This document shows, piece after piece, positions 1 to 5,890 of a stretch of 6,817 bases of DNA. The notes under the pieces were generated by a model, which saw nothing but the letters and a program-made list of their open reading frames with translations, ran no database searches and had not been told where the DNA came from. The DNA is from Acidobacteriaceae bacterium. GTDB taxonomy: Bacteria > Acidobacteriota > Terriglobia > Terriglobales > Acidobacteriaceae. The position numbers and the translations under genes were made by a program. Numbering within the stretch: position 1 is the first letter of the stretch; each line of letters begins with the position of its first letter. The stretch covers positions 1 to 6,817 of the forward strand of contig DAHXOQ010000157.1 in NCBI GenBank assembly GCA_027364815.1. Direction: 5' to 3'.

Positions 1-1
1 C

Positions 2-721
2 ACGCGTGGTTGGCAGCGCATCGGTTACAACGGTCTCCTCCCATACAACCTCTATAAGGATGCAACCCTCCGCACCCGCCATATTGACGCCAGGCTTGCG
101 ACCAACATCAGCATCGCGTACGTCATGGGTACAGGCGATACGGTCCCCGATGCTCTCGAAGCACTCGGCCTCAAAACCCACATACTCACTCCCGACGAAC
201 TTCGCTCCGCCGACCTCAGCGCATGGACCACCATCATCATCGGCATCCGCGCATACTCAGTCCGTCCCGAACTCGCCGCTGCAGGGCCACGTCTCGAAGA
301 CTTCGCGCGCAAAGGCGGCACCGTCATCGTCGAATACCAAAGCGTTGATTTCCCCGCGCCCGTCAAATTTGAACTCGGCAACTCGCCCGAACGCGTCACC
401 GACGAAGCCGCTCCTGTAAAAATTCTCGTCGCTGACGACCCGCTCCTCACCACCCCAAATCGCATCACCGCAGCTGACTTCGACAATTGGGTCGAAGAGC
501 GCGGCCACTCATTCCTCAGATCATGGGATGATCACGCCATCGCTCTCACTGAAACCGCCGACGAAGGCCAGGACCCTCAGCTCGGCGGATTGGTTGAAGC
601 ACGTGTCGGCAAGGGCAACTACATTTATTGCGCCTACGCCTTGTACCGACAGCTCCCCGAGCTTGTACCCGGTGCTTATCGCATTCTTGCCAATCTGGTA
701 AGCGTAGGTAATAACCATTGA
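2..721 (+). CDS. C-terminal part of a large PIG-L (LmbE-like) family deacetylase, 5' end outside window
   Basis: The frame is open from base 2 to the TGA at 719-721 (239 residues). The ATG at 125 is internal: the upstream codons read as good protein (W-Q-R-I-G-Y-N, then Y-V-M-G-T-G-D) in the same frame. The segment matches from memory the C-terminal region of the large (about 800-residue) PIG-L deacetylases common in Acidobacteriota and Bacteroidota. It has a GATase1-like alpha/beta fold beginning at YVMGTGDTVPDAL, the strand IIIGIRAYSVRPEL, then GGTVIVEYQS. A PLLTTPNRITAADFDNWVEERG block follows, and the ending is GKGNYIYCAYALYRQLPELVPGAYRILANLV. The catalytic zinc-binding PIG-L domain would lie upstream and cannot be seen. 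Such enzymes are thought to remove N-acetyl groups from amino-sugar conjugates, and the role of this tail domain is not established. No terminator-like hairpin follows the stop, and the stop overlaps a TTGACG hexamer. Family assignment is fairly secure; substrate is unknown. Confidence 0.8.
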   Translation, partial: TRGWQRIGYNGLLPYNLYKDATLRTRHIDARLATNISIAYVMGTGDTVPDALEALGLKTHILTPDELRSADLSAWTTIIIGIRAYSVRPELAAAGPRLEDFARKGGTVIVEYQSVDFPAPVKFELGNSPERVTDEAAPVKILVADDPLLTTPNRITAADFDNWVEERGHSFLRSWDDHAIALTETADEGQDPQLGGLVEARVGKGNYIYCAYALYRQLPELVPGAYRILANLVSVGNNH

Positions 722-727
722 CGCTTA

Positions 728-755
728 TTGTTACAATCAGATGAATATCTAAAAT
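728..755 (+). promoter_or_regulatory. Candidate sigma70-type promoter for the porin gene
   Basis: TTGTTA (728-733) is followed after 16 bases by TAAAAT (750-755), giving 4/6 and 5/6 matches to the -35 and -10 consensus. It lies just after the stop of the deacetylase gene and in the AT-rich part of the leader. A second -35-like hexamer, TTGACG (718-723), sits just upstream but has no good -10 at 16-18 bases. AT-rich sequence produces such matches by chance, so this is only a candidate. Confidence 0.25.
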
Positions 756-1036
756 ATCAACAAATCCGCATCCATTCACGGACAACAATTCCACAGATAA
801 TGACGGAAAATTCAGCTTGTAACAGTCTTTTAACACTCCATTGTTTGTTTATTCAACTCGTACTGCGACGCTATTTATGGATTACCACGCAGCCTTCAGG
901 ACTTGTGCGCTTGTCGCTGATGATTCTTGCGCAGAATTGTTCTGTGTAGATCACCGCTCAACGCTGGGCAAGGCTGATGAAAAACAGCAACACCTTACTT
1001 GAGCCAAAAGCTCAGGTCAGGAATTCAGAGAGGACC

Positions 1037-1044
1037 AAGAGAGG
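1037..1044 (+). promoter_or_regulatory. Ribosome-binding site deciding the porin start
   Basis: AAGAGAGG ends 4 bases before the ATG at 1049. The upstream in-frame ATG at 977 has only a weak AAGG 3 bases ahead of it and would place 24 polar residues before the signal peptide. The ATG at 1061 would sit 16 bases away, too far. This site therefore favours 1049. Confidence 0.55.
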
Positions 1045-1048
1045 CCTT

Positions 1049-3271
1049 ATGACCTTGAATATGAAGGCAGTAGCCGCAATCGTATTGAGCGCTGCACTTA
1101 TCTCGGCGCAGATGCAAGCGGCCGAACCGCAAGCCGGCGAAAAGACAGCAACATCCAGGACTGCAACCAAAAAAACAACCAAGCCGGCGGTTAAGAAGGA
1201 ACACAAGCCCACGGTTGCTGAGCAGTTGCAGAAGTTGCAAGATCAATTGCAGGGCCAGCAAAGCCAGATCGACAGCCTAAAGAGCGATCTCGCCACTAAG
1301 GACGCAGCTCTGCAGAAAGCTCAGGCCGATGCCAACTCTGCCCAGGCTGAAGCCGCTCGTGCTAATGCCGCAGCCAGCCAGCAGCAGATGGCTATCACCA
1401 ACAACGCCGCTGCAGTCAGCACCCTCGATACAACCGTCAAGGATCTCAAGTCGAATCAAGTTTCGCTCACCACGACCATCACGGACGAAACCACCAAGAT
1501 CAAGAAAGAGTTGGAGAGCCCGACTACACTCCACTACAAGGGAATCACCCTTACGCCGGGCGGATACGCAGCGGCCGAATCAATTTACCGCACTAAGGCG
1601 ACTGGCGGCGATATCGCCACACCATGGACAGGTATTCCGTACGAGCACTCTGACAACTATACGCTCGACGAGTTTTATGGCAGCGCACGTCAGTCACGTG
1701 TGACCTTGTTGGCTGAAGGCAAAACCAACTGGGGCACTCTGAGAGGCTACTACGAGGCTGACTGGTTGGGTACCGGCGTCACCTCAAACAATAATCAGTC
1801 CAACAGCTACGTTCTCCGTCAGCGCGTACTCTACGCTTCGGCTGAGACGAACTCGAAGTGGACCTTCGCCGGCGGCCAGCTCTGGTCACTGGCTACAGAA
1901 ACCAAGAAGGGCATAGCAATTGCGCCAAGTGATGTACTCACTCCACTCACTATAGACCCGAACTACGTCCCGGGCTTTGTCTGGACTCGTCAGTACAGTT
2001 TCCGTGTGTACAAGAACTTCAAGCATGCCGCATTTGGCATCTCGGCGGAGAATCCGCAGGTTCTTTACTCCGCATCTCTCGCTGGTGACACACCCTATGG
2101 GGTTCTTGGCAGCGCCGGTGCTGGTGGTGGTCTTTACAACGGTGCCATTGGCGGTGTCGTCGCTACCACTTACGTTAAGCAATACAACAACGTCAAGACC
2201 TACGACGGTTCCGGCAATCCGATTCTCACCTATGTGCCGGTATACAACACACTGATTGCTAACAGTAATATCGTCAACTACTCCTTCAACCACGCTCCAG
2301 ATGTGATCGCGAAGTTTACCTTCGATCCGGGCTGGGGACACTACGAAATCTTCGGCATTGGCGGCTCCGCGCAGGAAACCGTTTATCCGGGTGTGACTCA
2401 GAACTCGGTTAAGTACGGCGGCGTCACTGACATTCAAGGTTTCAGTTGCGGGTCCGTGACCGATCCCGGTTGCGGTACTGGAGTTGCTGGCACCGCGGCG
2501 TGGGCTTCTTCTTCAACCACTGGCTTCTATAACAAGAGAATTATGCTTGGTGGTTTCGGCGGAGGTTTCCGCGTCCCAATTATCAAGGACAAGCTCACCT
2601 TCGGCGCCAAGGCTCTCTATGGTCCGGGCATGGGCCGTTACGGCGATTCTACGCTCTCTGACGTAACCAACAACGCCGCCGGCGAGATCCGTCCAATCCA
2701 CAACACCAGCGGCCTCTTCACTCTTGAAGCGAATCCTACGAAGCGTCTCTCGATTTACCTGAACTATGGTGGCGACTACGCTGCGCGTACGGATTACGCG
2801 ACCACAGCAGTTACACTCGGCGATCCAACCGCGACCTTCTGCTCTACCGTCGCCGGTGTCTACACTTGCACCAAATCACCGACCGCTGCAAACTTTGCAG
2901 GCACGGGGGGCGCATGGGGTTCGCACTTCGGCGCAACTCCTTCTATGACCGCCATCGGTTATGGTTCCAGATCAGCCAACAATTCGGGCTGCCTCACCAA
3001 TGCAGTTCCCGGCTTGAACAGCGGCGGATCGACTGGCTATCTGCCTGGAGGATCTTGCGGCGCGAACATCCGCAATGTGCAGGAAATTACCGGCGGATAC
3101 TGGTATGACATCTACAAGGGCGACCGGGGCCGCCTGCGCCAGGCTATTCAGTACGGTTATGCCGTGCGTGAAGGCTGGTCAGGTGCTATTCCAAGTGGTG
3201 GAACAGCCGGTATCGGTGCAAAGGGCATCGACAACATGTTCTGGACCAGCTTCCGTTACTACCTCCCATAA
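1049..3271 (+). CDS. Outer-membrane porin with N-terminal coiled coil and beta-barrel (DcaP-like organisation)
   Basis: The product is 740 residues from the ATG at 1049 (764 if 977 is used). A signal peptide covers residues 1-24 (MTLNMK, hydrophobic AVAAIVLSAALIS, cleavage after QMQA). Residues 26-55 form a Lys/Thr/Pro-rich linker. Residues 56-157 are a heptad-rich, Gln/Ala-rich coiled coil (VAEQLQKLQDQLQ... to IKKELES). A beta-barrel begins at LHYKGITLTPGGYAAAES (161 on), with alternating aromatic and polar strands and Gly/Asn/Ser-rich loops. The arrangement resembles trimeric DcaP-type porins, where a coiled coil projects into the periplasm and the barrel passes small solutes. Six cysteines occur in three close pairs (467/475, 598/607, 648/670), probably disulphide-bridged loops. 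The chain ends SFRYYLP, so the usual terminal aromatic residue is replaced by proline, with the aromatics two to four residues earlier. It appears monocistronic, ending at a strong terminator. Porin class is convincing; the substrate cannot be read from sequence. Confidence 0.8.
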   Translation: MTLNMKAVAAIVLSAALISAQMQAAEPQAGEKTATSRTATKKTTKPAVKKEHKPTVAEQLQKLQDQLQGQQSQIDSLKSDLATKDAALQKAQADANSAQAEAARANAAASQQQMAITNNAAAVSTLDTTVKDLKSNQVSLTTTITDETTKIKKELESPTTLHYKGITLTPGGYAAAESIYRTKATGGDIATPWTGIPYEHSDNYTLDEFYGSARQSRVTLLAEGKTNWGTLRGYYEADWLGTGVTSNNNQSNSYVLRQRVLYASAETNSKWTFAGGQLWSLATETKKGIAIAPSDVLTPLTIDPNYVPGFVWTRQYSFRVYKNFKHAAFGISAENPQVLYSASLAGDTPYGVLGSAGAGGGLYNGAIGGVVATTYVKQYNNVKTYDGSGNPILTYVPVYNTLIANSNIVNYSFNHAPDVIAKFTFDPGWGHYEIFGIGGSAQETVYPGVTQNSVKYGGVTDIQGFSCGSVTDPGCGTGVAGTAAWASSSTTGFYNKRIMLGGFGGGFRVPIIKDKLTFGAKALYGPGMGRYGDSTLSDVTNNAAGEIRPIHNTSGLFTLEANPTKRLSIYLNYGGDYAARTDYATTAVTLGDPTATFCSTVAGVYTCTKSPTAANFAGTGGAWGSHFGATPSMTAIGYGSRSANNSGCLTNAVPGLNSGGSTGYLPGGSCGANIRNVQEITGGYWYDIYKGDRGRLRQAIQYGYAVREGWSGAIPSGGTAGIGAKGIDNMFWTSFRYYLP

Positions 3272-3284
3272 AATATTCAGCGTT

Positions 3285-3324
3285 AAAAAAATATGGGCGG
3301 CCCACTCGGGCCGCCCTCTTTTTT
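3285..3324. terminator. Bidirectional Rho-independent terminator between convergent genes
   Basis: A perfect 9-bp GC stem, GGGCGGCCC (3295-3303) with GGGCCGCCC (3308-3316), encloses the loop ACTC. On the + strand it runs straight into TCTTTTTT (3317-3324), a textbook terminator 23 bases after the porin stop. On the minus strand the same stem is followed, after three bases, by seven Ts (the A-run at 3285-3291), so it can also end transcripts of the binding-protein operon, whose last stop is at 3351. Confidence 0.93.
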
Positions 3325-3335
3325 GCTCAGTGATG

Positions 3336-3357
3336 GCATTGAATATACTCTCAATGC
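3336..3357. repeat. Small inverted repeat over the binding-protein stop codon
   Basis: GCATTGA (3336-3342) and TCAATGC (3351-3357) form a perfect 7-bp stem with an 8-base AT-rich loop. The second arm contains the TGA stop codon of the minus-strand binding protein. There is no T-run beside it, so it is not a terminator on its own. It could stabilise the 3' end of that mRNA, or be chance. Confidence 0.4.
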
Positions 3358-5330
3358 AATATCGGTTCGCCAGTCGTCAGAAATGCCTGCCCGTCAATCG
3401 TCTTTCCTGAAGCCAGCATCACGCGCAGTGAATCCGGCGTTGTCGCACCTTGATCAAAAGCGCTCCGCAGAAAATGCAGTGCCGACCCCGCCGTTGCCCC
3501 CTCGCCTTCGCGGAATATCCACGGCACATTCGTTGACGTCAGCGACTTGTCGCTTGAAATCGCCACCACAGGGACAAAACACTTGAGCGCTAACTGCATC
3601 GAGAGATGCGCCGCATTCCGGTCCAGCGCAAGAATCGCCAGAGGATGCTCATCCATCAGCGCCTGCACCAGTTGCGTCGAAGCCTTCCCCCAATTCTGAT
3701 CGCTATCGACTGCGAGTAGTTGAAACATCTCACTGTTGCTCAACTCATTCGACTTTGCAACCTCGCTTGCATGTGGCCCAAAAACTACAATGCGTGGCTT
3801 TGCCATCGGCAACACTCCACTCTGCGGCCCGTTATAGCTCACGCCCTCTTCGCCAACCTTTGCATAAGGCGCCAATGTCGCCTTCGGTGCCTCGGTAGCT
3901 GTAGCCGCGGGCTTCTTCTCCAGCAACTCTGGCACGTATGTAATCGCGCCGTTGTGCACTGTCCCCAGATAAAGCGGTGCAACATTCTTCTGGTTCGGAT
4001 CAAAGTGCATATGCCCCGTCACGCCCTCATAATCAAGAATGCTCGCCAACGCATCATGAATGCGTGCGCGGTTCAATCCCGCCTTGCAGATTGAGTCAAG
4101 CAGTATGTTCATCGTGTCATAAGCCAGCGAAGCAAACTGCTCAGGCTTCTCATGGAACCGCGCTTCATAGCGCTGGTTAAAATCTACCCACGCTGGATCC
4201 TTGCGCGTCGGGTCATACGGATAAACCGCCTCAAACCCCTCCGCCGCATCGCCAGCCTCTGACAGCAAAGTCGAACCGAGTGTGCGGAACTGCCCAAATG
4301 CAGGCTGCTTCATTCCCGCCGCACGCATCTGTTTCAAAATTGCCGCCGCCGCCTTCTCGTCACCCCAGATCACAAGCGCATCGGGCCGCGAATTTTTGAT
4401 AACTCGTATCTCTCGCGTGTAATCCGTATCGCCCGGTTGAAAAATCTGTTCCATCACCACTGGATGACCCAGTCGTCGTGAAGCATCCATAAATTTAGTG
4501 ATCCCAAAGCGCCCATACCGGCTGCTCGAGCGGAGCGTCGCCACCCTCTTTAATCCCAGCTCGGTGTAGATCCGACGCGCAAGTGTCTGATCCTGCTCAC
4601 GGTCATCCTGCAGTGTTTCAAAGAACCACGGGATATAGGTCTCGGGTATCGTCGCGTCTGTCGACGCCGAATTCACAATCGGAATCTCCGCTCTTAACGC
4701 CACTCGCAACGCAATGTGCGTCGACTCGGAATTAATCGAACCAAATATCGCCCACACCTTTTCGTCATAAACCATCTTCACCGTCTCATCTGAAGCTGAA
4801 CCCCAGATCGACGGTTCTGTGGGCCGGACCTCGCCATAAACAGCCTTCGATTGCCAGTTGTTGTAGTCGTTATGCAACATCAGCTTGAACGGCTTCCCGC
4901 CATATCCGCCGCGCGCATTCGCCTCTTCAATCGCCAACTGCGCCCCGTGCAGCTGACGCTGTCCAAATACCGCCTCGGAGCTGTTCTCCAATGGCACAAA
5001 AAATCCAATCCGAATCTCCGTCAAATCTTTCGGCTCGGGAACATCACGTGCCGCGCCCGAGTAAAGATTCGGATGCGTGTAATTCGTATCGTAAGGCTGT
5101 GCAAACTTCGAGTAAGGACTCATATCCGCCGGCTCGTTCGCATACGGCGCTACTACCCGATCCTTCGGTGGCGCTGGTGGATTGGCTCCGCACTCGCAAA
5201 CATGCGGCCCAGCCTGTGCCGTTGGCGTTGTCGCTGCCCCCGTAGCCTGTCCGGAAATTGTCTGTACGCCAATCTGCCCGGCGATCGCGAATACTCCCGC
5301 GACCGCCATATGAATCCATCCAATTCGCAT
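3351..5330 (-). CDS. Periplasmic ABC-type amino-acid substrate-binding protein with an extra partial binding lobe
   Basis: The product is 659 residues, well above the usual 370-400 for the branched-chain amino-acid (Peripla_BP_6, LivJ/LivK-like) family. The ATG at 5330 is chosen because AAGGAG lies 6 bases upstream and a signal peptide starts there (MRIGWIH, then hydrophobic AVAGVFAIAGQIGV). An in-frame start at 5384 would add 18 polar residues inside the preceding gene. There is no lipobox, so it should be soluble in the periplasm. A Cys-Glu-Cys at 45-47 sits in a Pro-rich segment (41-100). The complete binding module spans about 105-470: IRIGFFVPL, GAQLAIEEANARGG, AIFGSINSESTHIAL, IPIVNSASTDATIP, and near its end GVTGHMHFDPNQKN. 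A Pro/Ala linker (471-510) leads to residues 511-659, which repeat much of the first lobe. It follows the RidA-like gene by 10 bases. No permease or ATPase gene follows before the terminator, so the transporter partner, if any, is elsewhere; a receptor role is possible. Confidence 0.85.
   Translation of the reverse strand: MRIGWIHMAVAGVFAIAGQIGVQTISGQATGAATTPTAQAGPHVCECGANPPAPPKDRVVAPYANEPADMSPYSKFAQPYDTNYTHPNLYSGAARDVPEPKDLTEIRIGFFVPLENSSEAVFGQRQLHGAQLAIEEANARGGYGGKPFKLMLHNDYNNWQSKAVYGEVRPTEPSIWGSASDETVKMVYDEKVWAIFGSINSESTHIALRVALRAEIPIVNSASTDATIPETYIPWFFETLQDDREQDQTLARRIYTELGLKRVATLRSSSRYGRFGITKFMDASRRLGHPVVMEQIFQPGDTDYTREIRVIKNSRPDALVIWGDEKAAAAILKQMRAAGMKQPAFGQFRTLGSTLLSEAGDAAEGFEAVYPYDPTRKDPAWVDFNQRYEARFHEKPEQFASLAYDTMNILLDSICKAGLNRARIHDALASILDYEGVTGHMHFDPNQKNVAPLYLGTVHNGAITYVPELLEKKPAATATEAPKATLAPYAKVGEEGVSYNGPQSGVLPMAKPRIVVFGPHASEVAKSNELSNSEMFQLLAVDSDQNWGKASTQLVQALMDEHPLAILALDRNAAHLSMQLALKCFVPVVAISSDKSLTSTNVPWIFREGEGATAGSALHFLRSAFDQGATTPDSLRVMLASGKTIDGQAFLTTGEPILH
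3465..3800 (-). repeat. Coding segment for a second, incomplete copy of the first binding lobe
   Basis: Residues 511-622 of the binding protein resemble residues 148-253 of its own first lobe (nt 4608-4889). Matching landmarks in order are FQLLAVDSDQNWGKAS against FKLMLHND-NW...WGSAS; VQALMDEHPLAIL against VKMVYDEKVWAIF; AAHLSMQLALKCFVPVV against STHIALRVALRAEIPIV; and SSD...VPWIF against ASTD...IPWFF. About 16 bases-worth of codons (the stretch between the two Trp positions of the first copy) are missing from the second. By eye roughly a quarter of aligned residues are identical, with hydrophobic positions mostly conserved. The second lobe of the fold has no counterpart here, so this is not a complete second binding domain. 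Confidence 0.65.
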
Positions 5331-5336
5331 CTTCAA

Positions 5337-5342
5337 CTCCTT
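5337..5342 (-). promoter_or_regulatory. Ribosome-binding site of the binding protein, overlapping the RidA stop
   Basis: AAGGAG on the minus strand lies 6 bases before the ATG at 5330. Its first two bases are the last two of the TAA stop (5341-5343) of the upstream RidA-like gene. This fixes the start of the binding protein and suggests translational coupling. Confidence 0.85.
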
Positions 5343-5832
5343 ACTTCTGTTCCTTGTCGTTCCTGAACATTGCGATCGCTTCAATCTCTATCAGTAACTC
5401 CGGCCGGCAAAGATGCGCCTGAATTCCCGTCGATGCAGGCAGTGGATCAAGCCCCTGCTCCTTGAAGAAATTCGTGCGCCCGATATTGAACGCATCGTAA
5501 TCGCGATCGATGTCGCGCAGGTAGCAGCTTGTGCGTACGATGTCGTGCCACGTGCAACCCTCGCTCTCCAGCAGACCCGTGATGTTGTCAAACGTCCGGC
5601 GCAGTTGCGCATCAAAATCGCCAATGTGAACACTCACGCCGTTCTCGTCAATCGATGCCGTTCCTGAAATCAACAGGATCGTTACACCGCCAATATCAAT
5701 TCGCATTCCGCGCGCGAACGAACTGGGCTTGGCGTAACAATAGGCTTCGTTGAGTACACCGTGGTTGGTCATGGCGCGCTTCTGAATGGGTGCGTGCCCA
5801 ATTGCTTCAATGATTTCTTTTAATCCGTTCAT
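5341..5832 (-). CDS. RidA/YjgF/UK114-family protein lacking the deaminase arginine
   Basis: The product is 163 residues. The ATG at 5832 is chosen because AGAGGAG sits 9 bases upstream; the frame stays open to 6003 but there it runs inside the preceding gene. Family landmarks are ILLISGTASIDENG (53-65), a helix RTFDNITGLLESEG, DIVRTSCYLRDIDRDYDAFN (97-116), LPASTGIQA (131-139) and IEIEAIA (148-154). RidA proteins form trimers whose clefts hydrolyse reactive enamines and imines from amino-acid metabolism. That chemistry needs Arg105 in E. coli RidA (FPAR), and the aligned residue here is Ser134 (LPAS), while the Glu120 equivalent (E149) is kept. It is therefore likely a non-canonical Rid subfamily member with another ligand or reaction; PASTG-type motifs also occur, as I recall, in chorismatase-like relatives. 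A 35-40-residue N-terminal extension precedes the core, and no signal peptide is seen, implying a cytoplasmic location. It lies between the propeller gene (58-base gap) and the binding protein (10-base gap). Confidence 0.85.
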   Translation of the reverse strand: MNGLKEIIEAIGHAPIQKRAMTNHGVLNEAYCYAKPSSFARGMRIDIGGVTILLISGTASIDENGVSVHIGDFDAQLRRTFDNITGLLESEGCTWHDIVRTSCYLRDIDRDYDAFNIGRTNFFKEQGLDPLPASTGIQAHLCRPELLIEIEAIAMFRNDKEQK

Positions 5833-5841
5833 GTTGGTTAA

Positions 5842-5848
5842 CTCCTCT
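5842..5848 (-). promoter_or_regulatory. Ribosome-binding site of the RidA-like gene
   Basis: AGAGGAG on the minus strand ends 9 bases before the ATG at 5832. It settles the choice of this start over the longer open frame beginning at 6003. Confidence 0.75.
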
Positions 5849-5890
5849 GGATAATTGGGTTGGATTCTTTGCAAATTGTTGATGCTGCGT

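Larger units (their letters stand above)
722..1048 (+). other. Intergenic leader upstream of the porin gene
   Basis: This 327-base gap is visibly AT-richer than the flanking genes, as expected for a promoter region. It holds a candidate promoter near 728-755, a small inverted repeat CAGAA-TTG-TTCTG at 932-944, and the in-frame upstream ATG at 977, which I think is not the real start. A 73-codon TTG-started frame at 728-949 has no recognisable content and no clear ribosome-binding site. If the 728-755 promoter is the true one, the porin mRNA would carry a 5' leader of nearly 290 bases, long enough for post-transcriptional control. I recognise no known riboswitch in it. Confidence 0.5.

Noticed and set aside
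718..748. TTGACG at the end of the deacetylase gene as a strong -35 element
   Set aside because: No good -10 hexamer lies 16-18 bases downstream. The nearest (GAATAT, 743-748) is 19 bases away and weak.
932..944. CAGAA-TTG-TTCTG as a regulator operator
   Set aside because: A 5-bp arm with a 3-base centre is short enough to be chance and matches no operator I can name, so it is mentioned only within the leader entry.
728..949. 73-codon + strand frame in the leader
   Set aside because: It starts with TTG, has no convincing ribosome-binding site, and its product has no recognisable pattern. It overlaps the likely promoter region.
977..1048. Upstream in-frame ATG of the porin, giving a 764-residue protein
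   Set aside because: It would put 24 charged and polar residues before a clear signal peptide and has only a weak ribosome-binding site. The ATG at 1049 has AAGAGAGG just ahead.
1886..2437. 183-codon minus-strand frame inside the porin gene
   Set aside because: It is antisense to a well-supported gene, and its Val/Arg-rich translation is typical of a shadow frame.
4851..5366. 171-codon + strand frame opposite the binding-protein gene
   Set aside because: The Arg-rich translation with no domain pattern is a mirror of the real gene on the other strand.
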